Assembly (NCBI GenBank): GCA_038049695.1
Contig: CP142453.1
Location: 112,192,501 to 112,256,500 of the forward strand
Source of the DNA: Cinnamomum chago
Lineage: Eukaryota; Streptophyta; Magnoliopsida; Laurales; Lauraceae
Length of the DNA: 64,000 nucleotides
Direction: 5' to 3'
Position 1 is the first letter of the stretch, and the number at the start of each line of letters is the position of its first letter. The notes below the pieces were generated by a model. It was not told the DNA's origin. It searched no databases and saw only the letters and a program-made list of their open reading frames with translations. Below are positions 12,900 through 24,160 of the stretch, one piece after another. Both the position numbers and the translations under genes were made by a program.

Positions 12900-13620
12900 C
12901 AGACGGCATTCGGTGGGCTCCACCAATGTGGCCGGGGGCACGTATCATTGTCACCACAATTGACCAATCATATCATAAGTAAAAGTGTGTGATGCATGTG
13001 ATTATTTAAAAAAACAAGAAAAAAAGAAAAATTGTGGGCGATATGAAGGTGGGAGCAAGCAAATGATCTGGGGACCTTCCTTCTTCCGGTCCGGCGAGAT
13101 GTACTCCGATCTTGCCTCTGCAAGAATCGAGAACCCATAGCCTGGAAACAATTCCTGTTGAAATCGCAGAACCTAGAAGACCTCTGCAACTCCTCTTCAA
13201 GATCTCTCCAGAATGAGAAATCCTTGATCAGTGTGGCCCAACTTTTCAATCTCTCTTTTCAGCGACGAAGAATCACGTGTAGAAATCCGGATATCTTGTT
13301 CCGATCCGTCAATCGCAATGCAACGCAACACAATTCAATCCCAACAAACCTAGACTCCGATACCACTTGTAGTACGCGTGTATGCTGAAACGTGAATCTA
13401 AGAACGATCGAACAATCAATCAATTACACAAGAACAAATAATCACACATAAAGAACTACGTGGCTCGATAATTTTATCTACATCATGGGTTACACATTAC
13501 AATATATAAAATACTCTATTTTTTATCCCCAAAATTATATTTTAATCAATAAAAAAGTCCCCATATAATTACCAACATCCCCAAAATCATAAACCCAATG
13601 CCACTAGGTCAAAAATTACG
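12900..13620 (-). mobile_element. Remnant of a minus-strand copia element: leader, primer site, LTR edge
   Basis: Read on the minus strand, 13365-13349 is TGGTATCGGAGTCTAGG, close to the initiator-tRNA-Met primer-binding site of copia elements. Next to it, TGTAGTACGCG at 13368 looks like an LTR edge extending right. Downstream of the primer site, 13249-12968 is an open leader-like frame with no known domain. No Gag-Pol remains. The opposite LTR was not found. Confidence 0.4.
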
Positions 13621-13672
13621 GGTACCTATGTTGTGGGTCAACAATGGTGGCTGGGCTTTGGCGCCGCCCAAA

Positions 13673-13798
13673 CTGATCATTAAAACGATCTTCACGCGAC
13701 ATGCATGAATCCACGTTTCCAACATGTTTAGCATTGGGTGCCTGTCCAAACTGATCATTAAAACGATCTTCACCCGACATGCATGAATCCGCGGTTCC
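13673..13798. repeat. Two-copy 78-bp tandem duplication
   Basis: CTGATCATTAAAACGATCTT begins at 13673 and again at 13751; about 48 bp match nearly perfectly, with the second unit ending at 13798. Confidence 0.85.
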
Positions 13799-13877
13799 AT
13801 CTAAAGATAGATGTGTTTTTGCTCAATGAAGTTGCACATATCTCAAAACCTATCAAATCACAGAAATATACAGCTAT

Positions 13878-13970
13878 TAGAGTACGGACTATGGCAGATG
13901 TTTTCAATCTAAGTCCTTGTTTTTGGCACGAGGAAGGCTGTCAGAGTACGGACTATGCCAGCTGTTTTAG
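13878..13970. repeat. Short direct duplication, about 64-bp spacing
   Basis: AGAGTACGGACTATGGCAG near 13878 recurs as AGAGTACGGACTATGCCAG near 13942. No gene is seen between 13970 and 14860, which is AT-rich spacer with a long T run at about 14731. Confidence 0.7.
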
Positions 13971-14867
13971 ATTCTCAAGCGAGTCTTTGCCACACGACTA
14001 CGTGTGTTGGGATCTGGACCCTCGGTGAAAATGGACTCGGTGGAATGCAAATGATGTGGATCTTTTATAATTCAGAGGACCGGCCTATTTAAATAAAGGG
14101 CCTGTTTTTTAGGACCGGGTCTGGCCCATGGATTTCGAACTCAGGCTCGGGCCCAGCCCATTTGCAAATATATAATGGTTTATAAGTGACCATGTTGTTG
14201 TGGGACTTGGCCAGGGAGGGATATAAAAATACATTTGACAGGTTCTATCGATTCAATACAAGAATCATGACAGAAATTTAGGAATGACGCCATCTAAATA
14301 CAGATGCTTTCTTACTTGAGGCAGATGCACTTTCCTAAATTTGTCAATTGAATATTTTATGATGGAATAATTTTCTATAAAGTTGACAAGCCTCCCATCT
14401 TAAAATATTTCATAAAGTAACCGTACTTTTCTGATGGGAGTAATGTCAATCAGAACCACTTTGTGGAGGTATCCTTAGTTCTCAATCCTCCAATGCCCTT
14501 TATCATGATCCAATGGGGTGCATACAAACACAAATGTGCAGCACAATGTGCTTTAATTTATGAACAAAACTTTGAAGACTACAAGCGGATATGGAATCCA
14601 TCTACTGTAACCCAACCTACTGCGCATTTGGATTCTGATTAGTATTGTTTGAAAACTATTTTGTTGTTGATTCTAATTAATATTGTTCGAAGCCAATCTA
14701 GACCATCCATTCTATGTTTTTCTGTTCTCTGTTTTTTTTTTTTTTTTTTATTTAGTAATTTTGGCTGTGTTTGATTTAGTAATTTTTCTTTTTTCGTTAT
14801 AAGGGGTGGACCAAACAGAGAAAGACACATAAGGGGGCGGATGTGGGGACAGAGGAAAGAGAAAATC

Positions 14868-15030
14868 TTGGGAACCCTCCGATAGCAAAAAAAAAAAAGA
14901 AGCAATGGCCAGGCAGTTTGTGGGGCCCATCCGGAGGGATTAGTCCAGCCCAAGGGTTGGGAACCCTCCAATAGTGAGAAAAAAAAGAGAGCAAAAAAAG
15001 CAATGGCCAGGTAGTTTGTGGGGCCCATCA
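14868..15030. repeat. Two-copy duplication, 90-bp spacing
   Basis: GGGAACCCTCCGATAG at 14868 and GGGAACCCTCCAATAG at 14958 each lead, through an A-rich run, into CAATGGCCAGG and GTTTGTGGGGCCCATC. A 22-bp unit, TACCACCCATCAAAGCTCC plus TTG, is also tandemly doubled at about 15187-15230. Confidence 0.8.
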
Positions 15031-15540
15031 CAAAAATCACGGAAGTGGAGCCCACACAGGCTTTTGGACTCCATTTGCACGGAAAGCCTATTTCGGAGAC
15101 CCTCGCGTGTTAAAGTCCAGAAGAGATTTGAAAAGGATTGGACATCTCCTGGTAATAGCATTAAACGCACGGAGTCCTCTTTCTGTACCACCCATCAAAG
15201 CTCCTTGTACCACCCATCAAAGCTCCTTGCCCGTCCTAACCCACCGTCTAAAATAAAGAAATATACGGCTGTTGTAACATCAAAGGACGCTTGGGCCCCT
15301 TCCCTTCCAAAAGCATTAATACACATAAATCACGGCCCATTTCCCCACCACACTGTCCACAACGGCACAATTCAGTAAACGGAGTCTAGTTTGTCCTGTC
15401 ACATAATACACACGTTATCTTGGATGACGTGTACGGATGATTTCCTATCACTTTAGAGATGTAGAATCAGTGGGCAAAGTCAAACTTCCCATCACTGCAT
15501 GTGCAAGAAGCAAAATTCCATCTGCCAATAGAATTATTCA

Positions 15541-15684
15541 TCTGCTATAAAAGGCTCTCTCCCCATGATGGGTCGATCAGATTACAATAAACAAGGAGAA
15601 AGCAGGGGTGTACCAGAAAGTTCAAATTTGAACTGTTTGGTGAATTTCTCAACCCTTGTTTAATCCAGGTTCATCGTTGTCCAA
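15541..15684 (+). promoter_or_regulatory. Candidate core promoter and 5' leader
   Basis: CTATAAAAGG at 15545-15554 matches a plant TATA box. A transcription start would be expected near 15580. The leader then runs to the first ATG at 15685 (CCAAATGAC). The spacing is typical, but no expression evidence is available. Confidence 0.35.
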
Positions 15685-15817
15685 ATGACTCTCGAGCGTT
15701 TGCAAATCAAAATAAGAGGTTCACTCCGTAGGCTTATTTCATTCAAGCTACTGACAGTTGCCATTCTGCTGGTCTTCAGCTCCTTCGAGCTACAGGAAAG
15801 TGTTGATCTGTTTAAAG
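15685..15817 (+). CDS. Candidate first exon of a small membrane or secreted protein
   Basis: The frame starts MTLERLQIKIRGSLRRLIS and then has a hydrophobic stretch of roughly 15 residues (LLTVAILLVFSSFEL), like a signal peptide or signal anchor after a basic N-terminus. A GTATAT at 15818 could be a splice donor just after DLFK; otherwise the frame simply ends at 15867. No downstream exon and no known family were recognised. It is supported mainly by the TATA box about 140 bp upstream. It may be a truncated gene or chance. Confidence 0.25.
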
Positions 15818-15867
15818 GTATATATGATTCCAATTTCCAACCTCTTGCATCTCTATTTTCCACTTAA

Positions 15868-17200
15868 ACGCTACAGGCCCATCTTGAGCACAGTAGTGAG
15901 TTTACTCCAATCCAGATAGGTCTTAATGGGCTCAGCTGGGGTTTGAAAGCCCATGATCAGGCCCCGGCCAACCAATTTTTAGAAAACGGGTTTGAAGAAG
16001 CTTAGGCACGGCCCGATGCCAGCACTACTCATATCATTGCACCAATGTAGGAGCATCTTCCAGTGTTATCCTGCTAGAGGACCGTTTAAGATGGGGATAT
16101 CGTAAGCATGACCTCTTACCCTATTGCTAAGAGTCAAGATGTGTCAGTTCTTACCTGTTTGCCCAATGTTCAGATCTAGGTAGTCACCTTTCCTTATCTA
16201 AGGGTTGTTCTACCTCACCGGAGGCCTACTTTCTTCACCTCACTCGAGGTCTACTTTTGACAGTATAATTTACCATCCGGTGGGCCCTCACACGGAGTCA
16301 TAGCCGAGCACATGTATTATTGTTAACGTTGATTGTTGGCAAGGATTTCTCTGTCTACAGTGGATACTTGTGAGCATACATTGGAGTCAAAGGTGTGACG
16401 TGGGTCAAGCCAAATTCCAATTTAGGCTTTCCCGAGTTGGCATTGGGAAGCCTCTGGTTGGGCTTGAGCCTGAAATTCCTTGATCTGACATGAGCTCGAG
16501 CCGAACAAAAGAATGAATGTAAACTCCTAACTCGAGTTATTGAGGGTGTATTCAAATTGGGCCTCTAAAATTCAGAGCTGACTCTGTTTAGCCCAATGGA
16601 AAACCAGCTTAGTATGAGTTGCTGTTTAAGCAAATCAAATTGATTCCAGAGCCAGATTGTAGGGTCTGAGTAGTTTCGACATATGCCATTATTATACATG
16701 TAATGTTTGACCCAACCCGGCCAGATCTATTCAGGTTGCTCCGAGGCCCGAATTTTGGGACTTGACTTGAAAATACATATATACTAAGCGTATAAGTATA
16801 CAAACACACATTATCTATTATACAATACAGCTATTCACATTTATGCTAAGGTTTTAAATGTGGTTGAATCTTGGTAGCTCAAACCAGAACCCACTCAAAT
16901 TTTACTTGTCCGACCATGTGGGTCCAGGCTTGGCCCCACCAGGGTTGCACCCCAAAAAGAGCTTGTACCTTGGCTATTGGGAATGGAAAATATAGCCAAT
17001 GACTCTAAACTTTAGTATCTTTAAACCAAGATCAGACATTCACTACCTGCTTTCCTCATTAAACAGTGGTGCCAAGATTTTCAAATATGGCTACTATTTG
17101 TGACCCTCCACCATTCATTCATTACCTAAGACACAGAAGGAATGAGGATCTGACGAATACCGGCCAAACTGGTCCCCCTTCAGCACCTGTGACTGAGCTG

Positions 17201-17254
<54 letters not shown>

Positions 17255-17640
17255 TTTTTACTCATTAGACTGGTTGAATGCCATTAACTATGGGATCGTT
17301 TGTTTGCATGCATCATCACGCATGAGATGTTTCAATGAGATATGAAACTGGTGTCTAAAAAATGAGATTATTTCAGACTTTTAGGGTGCGTTTGGCATCA
17401 TGCCTTTTGGATGTTCCCGTGAGATAATGGTGTAGAAAACATGTTTGGCATGTGTAAATGATTGTTCCGAATTTTGTTCTCTTGGGAAGAAATCTTAAAA
17501 TCTTAACCTGCCAGCATAAGAAAGTTGGAACAAAAAAACTTTATTTTTTAAAGAAACAACTTGCTGTTACAATTGTTTCTTTCTTTCTCTTGCCTTTTAA
17601 AGAATATCATTTGAAGATTTAAGATTTTCTCACTTATCTT
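15868..17640. other. Spacer with a CT/CA compound microsatellite
   Basis: No gene or known repeat is recognised. A compound microsatellite, (CT)n from about 17206 followed by (CA)n to 17254, is the only clear feature. Confidence 0.6.
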
Positions 17641-18498
17641 AAATGTAGGCCCCACGTTCACAATCCCAAAAGAGGTGGCCCCACTTTATAATTTCTAGAG
17701 GTGGGTCACATGGTCACAATCACAAAAGGTGTGCCCCTATTGTAATTCTATAATGGTGGGACCACGTTATAAATCGTTTATAAAGATAGGCATCATGTTG
17801 TAATTTCTCTAGGTGGGTCCCGTGTCCACAATCAAATTTTAATGATGGCCTTATATTCAGATTTCTAAATGTGGGTACCACATTGTAATTTTTTAAAGGT
17901 GGGTCCTGTGTTCGCAATTAACAAAAAGTATGATCCCATGTTTGGATTGCTAAATGTGGGAACCACATTGTAATCTTTTAAAGGTGGGTCTCGTGTTCAC
18001 AATTAACAAAAAGTATAGCCCCACATTATAATTCCTATAAAGGTGGTCCTACATTGTAGATTTTATAAATTTGCCACCCCCATGTTTTAATTTTTAAAGG
18101 TGAGCACCACATTCTAATTTCTAAAGGTGGGCCCTATGTCTGCAATTACAAAAATATGTGGCTCCACTTTGTAATTCATAAATATGGGTCACATGGTTTC
18201 GTTTACAAAAGGTGGACCCAAATTGTAAATCCTATGAATGTGAGCCCATATTCTAATTTTTAGAGGTGGATCCCAGATTTACATTTACAAAAAGTTGGCC
18301 TACATTATAAACAAAAGGTGGACCCACATTGTAAATCTAATGATTGTGAGCCCATATTCTAATTTCTAAAGGTGGATCCCATATTTATATTTACAAAAAG
18401 TTGGCCCACATTATAATTCCTATAAAGGTGAGCCCACATTATAAATCCAATGGATATGAGTTTCATATTCTAATTTTTAAAGGCGGATACCACGTTGT
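17641..18498. repeat. Degenerate repeat field of GTGGGTCC / ACAAAAGGTGG words
   Basis: An irregular alternation of AGGTGGGTCC-type words, a short AT-rich phrase such as CACATTGTAATTTCTA, and CACAATTACAAAAAG recurs about every 50-70 bp with heavy divergence. It continues on the far side of the solo LTR at about 19755-19850. It has no coding capacity, and its origin is unknown. Confidence 0.6.
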
Positions 18499-19754
18499 TA
18501 TTGGAGATTTATACTAAAAACATACTTTATGTATTTGTCTTTGACTGGTTCATTTTTAGTATATTTTTTTTCTCATCTAACTGAGATTTTATATGGGCAA
18601 ATGGTTGCATTATTAATTATTATGCATGTTAGTGTCATTTATTCTATAAAGTAGACAAATTGGTGTGTAGAGTTTTATTTACACACGGAAGACTTATTTG
18701 TCAGTTCTTATGGAATATAAGTTGTTGTTCACAATCTAGATGGACACACCATCGATACGATTGTAGCATGATGTTTCAGCAGGCTTGTCTTGGCTGCGGG
18801 AAACGGTATAGTTTTAACTCATTATGCTAGTACACTATGTGTGTATTGAGCAGGACTGTGTTTTTTAGTTTATTGTCTTTATACTGACTATATAAGATAA
18901 TGAATATCCAAATGGTTATTATTAGTGCTTGTACTCTTAATCCCGACATAAATAATAGACACATACATTTAGTGTTTGGCATTTTGATTTTCGAATGAGT
19001 GAGATCTTTTATGGGTCAATAATCTCGGTGAATTAGATGACTACACTACGTGTATGGTGGATATTAGTTTATTGACGGAATCCACGTCCTGTAATAGGGA
19101 TTGATGATATCCCCTTGGTGAAGCTTTTAAGTTTTGATAATGTTAAACCCTGCAGATGGACTTTGTGTCCGACATATCAAATATATTAAGTGTAAGGTCT
19201 CAAGGAATTATAGAGATATCGATTAAATATAGATGTCAGTAATTTTTTAATCGATGGATATCTGAAATCTTAACGTGGGGAGATTAATAAGCTTTTAATA
19301 ACAAGAAGCTCAAAATATTTTTTTGAGAATAAGGATTGGAGTGCAATTACAATTCTTTAGTGGATTGAATTGTAAATTATGGAACTAGGATTCTAATTTA
19401 GGACGAATTAGGGTTTCCTATTTCTATAAGGAGCCTATCCTTATTTCCTTCTTAAGGTCCTTATTGTAGCCTATAAATATGCGCTATTGCTCTCTAGGTT
19501 AACACACAAGAATAACAAGAGAGAAATCTCGGTTTTAGAGAGCAGAGGAGAATTCGCAAAAGAGGTCCACTCCCTAGTGCGAGTTCTAGCATATAGGAAT
19601 ACAGTAGAAGATCTTGAGGTTTTCGGGTTGCTGTAAGATTGAGATCAAATCAAAGAGATCTCGCGGGTATCATTTCATCATATTAGTTCAAGCTTATTTC
19701 CGCAGTGATCTGTACGCAATATCTAGAGATCATGATTTCTACTCGTTTCTAACA
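18499..19754 (+). mobile_element. Solo LTR (1256 bp), copia-like
   Basis: The segment is bounded by direct repeats GTTGT (18494-18498 and 19755-19759), a 5-bp target duplication typical of LTR retrotransposons. It begins TATTGGAG and ends CTAACA. A TATA box (CTATAAATAT, 19471-19480) lies about 280 bp from the right end, followed by a leader, as in an LTR promoter on the plus strand. There is no internal Gag-Pol, so it is read as a solo LTR left by LTR-LTR recombination. The flanks join back into the surrounding repeat field. Confidence 0.75.
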
Positions 19755-19859
19755 GTTGTAACTTCTACAGGTGGGTCCCATATATGATAATAATAGTATT
19801 GCTAACAATAAAAGGTGAGGTCCCACATTGTAAATCCTATGTTTGCTCATTGTAGTAAA

Positions 19860-20670
19860 ACTTTTATAATGTTACCAAACAAGATCCGTACAACATATTT
19901 TTAATAGTGTAATTTAATATAATGTTGCCAAATAAGTTCTGCAGGGTATAGGCTCGGCATAACCTGATCTCAGCACAACCTAATCCGAGTACAAAATTGG
20001 GAACAACATGAGAACGATGCCAAACAGGCCCTTATTTATGCACGAACGAGGTGGTAAAATGTTACATATAACACAATTACAATCAATGGTACAAGTTGCA
20101 ATGTCCATCTTCTCTATATGTAAAAGAAACCTTTTTAAGATGTTTAACTTTATTTCTTAAATCTTCATAAATAGATTTTGAAAAAAGAATTTTTGAAAAG
20201 CCATAAAAAATTCTAAACAAATCTAAAACTGTTAGATGTACACATTTACTCACGTAAACATGGTGATTTTGATAAGCACGGTAATGTGTTCCATATGTAC
20301 GTAAACTCATAGGATTTTCTCCGGCGCACATGGTCAGGCAATAACACACATTAAAGGCCCGACTTTCCTGAATTTCACCGAGTCCACTGTGACCAACACA
20401 CCGATCCATAGTGCATATGTGATTTGTCCATGTAAATCCATATTCAATTCATATCTCATGCATAAAAGGCAAACAGCCGCTAAAAGGCTTACCCAAACGG
20501 CCCAACCAAATTTTCTTCGTTGGCCCCAACCGAACTTGCACCGTACCCTCTTTTTACAGTTTTACAAGCATACACACTCTCACCCAACGCACGGACTTCA
20601 CGCCATTGACCAATCCATGTTGTGTGACTCACATAATTAAAGCACATGCATTACCTCGGGTTTGTTTGGA
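19860..20670. other. Spacer
   Basis: AT-rich DNA with short frames on both strands and no recognisable domain or repeat. Confidence 0.5.
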
Positions 20671-20673
20671 TGT

Positions 20674-21258
20674 ATGGTGAATTGAAGTAAAGTGAGGTGG
20701 AGCATCAAATCAAGAGAGAATAAAATATAAGGGGTTATGATGGTGTTTTGTTTTTAGTTGTTTGGTATGGAATCTTTTTAACTTTTTGTGCAGAAAAATA
20801 GAGTTTTTTTTTTTGTCTTTTAGAGGAGAAAGGATGTTGCTTTTTTATTTTTATTTTTTCAAAAAGAGGAGGGAATTTTGAAATTGTGTACTTTTGATAT
20901 GACCCCTAGTCTTTTCTTGTCTGTATTTACTTCACTCTAACTTAACTAGTTAATTGCCAAACATGCTAGTAATGAATTGAAATAAAGTGAGGTGAAGCAT
21001 TAAATCAAAAAAGAATAAAATATAAGGGGTTATGATGATATTTTATTTTTAGTTGTTTGATAGGGAATCTTTTTGACTTTTTGTGTAGAAAGATGATATT
21101 TTCTTGTCATTTAGTAGAAAAATGAGGTTGCTTTTTTTTTTTACTTTTTTTTAAGGTAGAGGGATTTTTGAATATGTACTTTTGATATAACCTCTTATTT
21201 TCTCTTGTTTGGATAATGGAGGCTTTACTTTACTTTAACTTTACTAGTTAATTGCCAC
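20674..21258. repeat. Tandem duplication (about 295 bp x 2) upstream of the CYP79-type gene
   Basis: Units run from about 20674 to 20966 and about 20970 to 21258. Both start TGAATTGAA.TAAAGTGAGG, carry AAATATAAGGGGTTATGATG and end ACTAGTTAATTGCCA. The second unit ends 65 bp before the P450 start codon, so the duplication forms the proximal upstream region of that gene. Divergence is moderate, so it is not recent. Confidence 0.85.
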
Positions 21259-21323
21259 TATTACTATACTACAACACCTCCATTCTCAACATACAACATC
21301 CAAGCTAGCAGTTAGTAGTAACC

Positions 21324-22373
21324 ATGGACAACATTACTTCCACCTTATCTTCCACTTTACTAACCCTCCAATGGGCAGGCAATGGTGCGGCGGCCGTTGG
21401 CCTGACTTCGATCCTTCTCCGACCAACTCACACCACCACGACACTTCTTCTCTTGGGATCATTTCTCTTCTTCCTCCTTCAATTTCGATCAGAAAAGCGC
21501 AAGGATAAAAAATCACCACCCCTCCCACCTGGTCCAATGCCATGGCCAATTGTTGGAAACCTAATAGAGTTGGTCGTGAACAAGCCGGCCTTCCGATGGA
21601 TTCTGCATCTGATGAAGGAGATGAACACTGAGATTGCATGTATCAAGCTCGGCAATGTCCATGTGATTCCCGTAACATGTCCGGAGATCGGTCGTGAGTT
21701 CCTGAAGAAACAAGACGCAATCTTTGCGTCTAGGCCCTTGACCATGGCTAGCGAGTACTTAAGTCACGGGTTCTTATCAGTGTCAACTGCACCATTAGGT
21801 GATCAATGGAAAAGGATGAGGAGGGTGGTGTCCTGCGAGGTCTTGAGCCCAGCAAGGCTAAAGTGGCTCGTCAACAAGAAAGTGGAAGAAGCAGATAACC
21901 TTGTTCGATACCTTTACAACCAGTGCAGAAGCTCAAGAGATGGAGGTGGTGCAGTGGTCAATGTTAGAGTTGCAGCTCGACAGTATAGTGGTAATGTTAT
22001 AAGGAAGATGATGTTCAATCAACGATACTTTGGAATGGGCCGCAGCGACGGAGGGCCGGGTGTTGAAGAAGAGGAGCATGTGGAGGCGATCTTTACTGAG
22101 CTCTCTGTTCTCTATGCTTTTTGTGTGTCGGACTACATGCCGGGGCTGAGAAGGTTGGATTTGGATGGGCATGAGAAGATTGTGAAGAAGGCTATTAAGG
22201 TTGTCAATAAGTATCATCAGCCTATAATTGATGAGCGAATCAGGAAATGGAGGAGTGGGGCAGATGGAAGGGATAGAAAGGAACCTGAGGATCTTCTTGA
22301 TATTCTAATATCAGTTCAAGACACAGATGGGAAGCCATTGCTAACACCAGAAGAGATCAAGGCAGAAGTCGGG
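21324..22373 (+). CDS. CYP79: CYP79-type P450 exon 1
   Basis: 350 codons from ATG at 21324 (ACCATGG context) to the donor GGG|GTATGA. A hydrophobic anchor lies at about residues 38-54, a basic stop-transfer stretch (RSEKRKDKK) at 55-63 and the proline-rich hinge PPLPPGPMPWPIVGN at 65-79. The C-helix WKRMRR is at 162-167, with the Trp and Arg that contact heme propionates. The exon ends after EIKAEVG, where CYP79 genes usually carry their intron. No TATA box is unambiguous upstream. Confidence 0.92.
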
Positions 22374-22423
22374 GTATGATTCCAACATCCTTGTGCTAAG
22401 GAGAGCCTTCCCTCACACACACT

Positions 22424-22476
<53 letters not shown>

Positions 22477-22752
22477 TGCGAAATATTCACTTACATCCCT
22501 ACCTACCATATATGGGAAATTCTCAAAAATGCCCCAAAGGGTGTTTTCATCCTTATCCAATATCCAATCAACGGAATACTTTCTTGTTGAATTCATGCTG
22601 AAACCATTCCACACTATTTGATACTATTAACTTACCTATTTAGATGATTATGTAGGAGAAACAATAGGATCTCATTTAATACTATTAACTCACCTTTTTA
22701 GGAGATTGTGTAAGAGAAAAATTAGGATCTCAATAAATGAAATAGGAGATTG

Positions 22753-22792
<40 letters not shown>

Positions 22793-23430
22793 ATTTCTTG
22801 GACTTGCATATGCAATTTGAATAAGAGGGCCCCACTAATCAATTTAGGTTGACATTAGCATTTTCGTGATGCCCAAATGTTAAAGTTTTTTTTTTTTTTA
22901 GTCATCAGTTTGATAGTGGGCCCAAGTTTATCATTTGTTGATGAAAAATCTACTAATAAAAATGCTAAGTGGAGTCCAAATGTTAAAACTTTTTTTTTTT
23001 ATGGAGTTGTCACTTTGGTGATTGGACCACCTCATATTAAGATTTCTCATTTGTTGGAGATGGCCATCAAATGGTGCATTCAGTTTTGTCTCTCGCTTTT
23101 AAGTGAATATTTTGAAACGAGTGAGTCTTTCTAGGAGCTAGAGTTTGGTAAGTCTTAAAAAAGTTTTATTCTTTCGTAGAAAATACAAGAGTCCATGCAT
23201 GCGTGTCCGCAGCATTTATCATAAATCATCTCCTTGTCTTATTGGTCCAAGAAAAGGGCCGTTCTTGCTTTTCAAAATGCATATGCCCGGGCGTCCTATA
23301 GGCATAAGGTGCAATTAGAGGGTACCCCACATCAACCCACCTTTCATACTTGATTCTTTCTCTTTCATTGTTTCGAGCACTTGATAGCTAGCACATTATT
23401 CAATCAAGATCATATAATTCTCTTTTGCAG
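22374..23430 (+). other. Intron of the CYP79-type gene
   Basis: 1057 bp with GT donor and TTTTGCAG acceptor. It holds a CA/TA microsatellite (22424-22470), a diverged 60-bp direct duplication (about 22619-22680 and 22681-22737) and a GA microsatellite (22758-22789). No other gene is inside. Confidence 0.85.
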
Positions 23431-23902
23431 GAGTTGATGTTTGCAACAGTGGACAACCCATCAAACGCAGTAGAATGGGCCATGGCAGAGATGCTCAACC
23501 AACCAGAAGTCCTCCAGAAAGCAGTAGAAGAGCTGGACAGTGTGGTTGGAAGGGAGAGATTAGTTCAAGAATCCGATTTCCATCTCCTTAACTATATCAA
23601 GGCATGCGCCAGGGAAGCATTCCGGCTCCATCCAATTGCACCCTTCAACCTCCCCCACGTGTCGACCGCTGACTCGACGGTCGCCGGCTACTTCATCCCA
23701 AAAGGCAGTCATGTGATACTGAGTCGGATAGGACTCGGCCGAAACCCAAAGGTCTGGGATGACCCATTGCGGTTCAACCCAGAGAGGCACCTGATGGATG
23801 GGTTAGCTGAGGTGGAACTGGCTGAGAGGGATCTACGCTTCATCTCATTTAGCACTGGACGGCGTGGATGCATGGGAGCCCCACTGGGGTCCGCAATGAC
23901 GG
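23431..23902 (+). CDS. CYP79: CYP79-type P450 exon 2, part before the insertion
   Basis: 157 codons plus one base: ELMFATVDN at the start, ExxR, FNPERH and the full heme-binding loop with its cysteine. The last five bases (23898-23902, GACGG) are the target-site duplicate. The frame runs 16 codons further into the LTR and stops at 23953-23955. Confidence 0.92.
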
Positions 23903-24106
23903 TATTGGGCTTTATAGTATTGGGCCTTATAGTTATATATAGCCCATGTAATTAGGCCTAGCATGTTATTAGGAATGGTTGGCCGTGTATATAGGTTCCT
24001 AGTTATATCAGGAATGTTTTGGTGTTTACTTGTTGATCAAGTTTAGTCTGTATATAAATACCTTGATATTAATGAGAATAGGTCAAGCTTTCTTCATAAA
24101 TCTACA
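23903..24106 (+). repeat. 5' LTR (204 bp)
   Basis: Starts TATTGGGCTTTATAG and ends AAATCTACA. It contains a TATA box, TATATAAATA, at 24051-24060, so transcription would start near 24085 and the R-U5 part is very short. Confidence 0.95.
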
Positions 24107-24118
24107 TGGTATCAGAGC
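24107..24118 (+). promoter_or_regulatory. Primer-binding site, initiator tRNA-Met type
   Basis: TGGTATCAGAGC directly abuts the 5' LTR. This is complementary to the 3' end of plant initiator tRNA-Met, the usual copia primer for minus-strand DNA synthesis. Confidence 0.95.
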
Positions 24119-24160
24119 AGGAAACCAAAATCAAACACATCTCACGAAAAACCAGCAGCC

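Noticed and set aside
14639..15378. Several 60-138-codon frames on both strands
   Set aside because: They overlap a local duplication and poly-A/T runs and have no shared motif; not coding.
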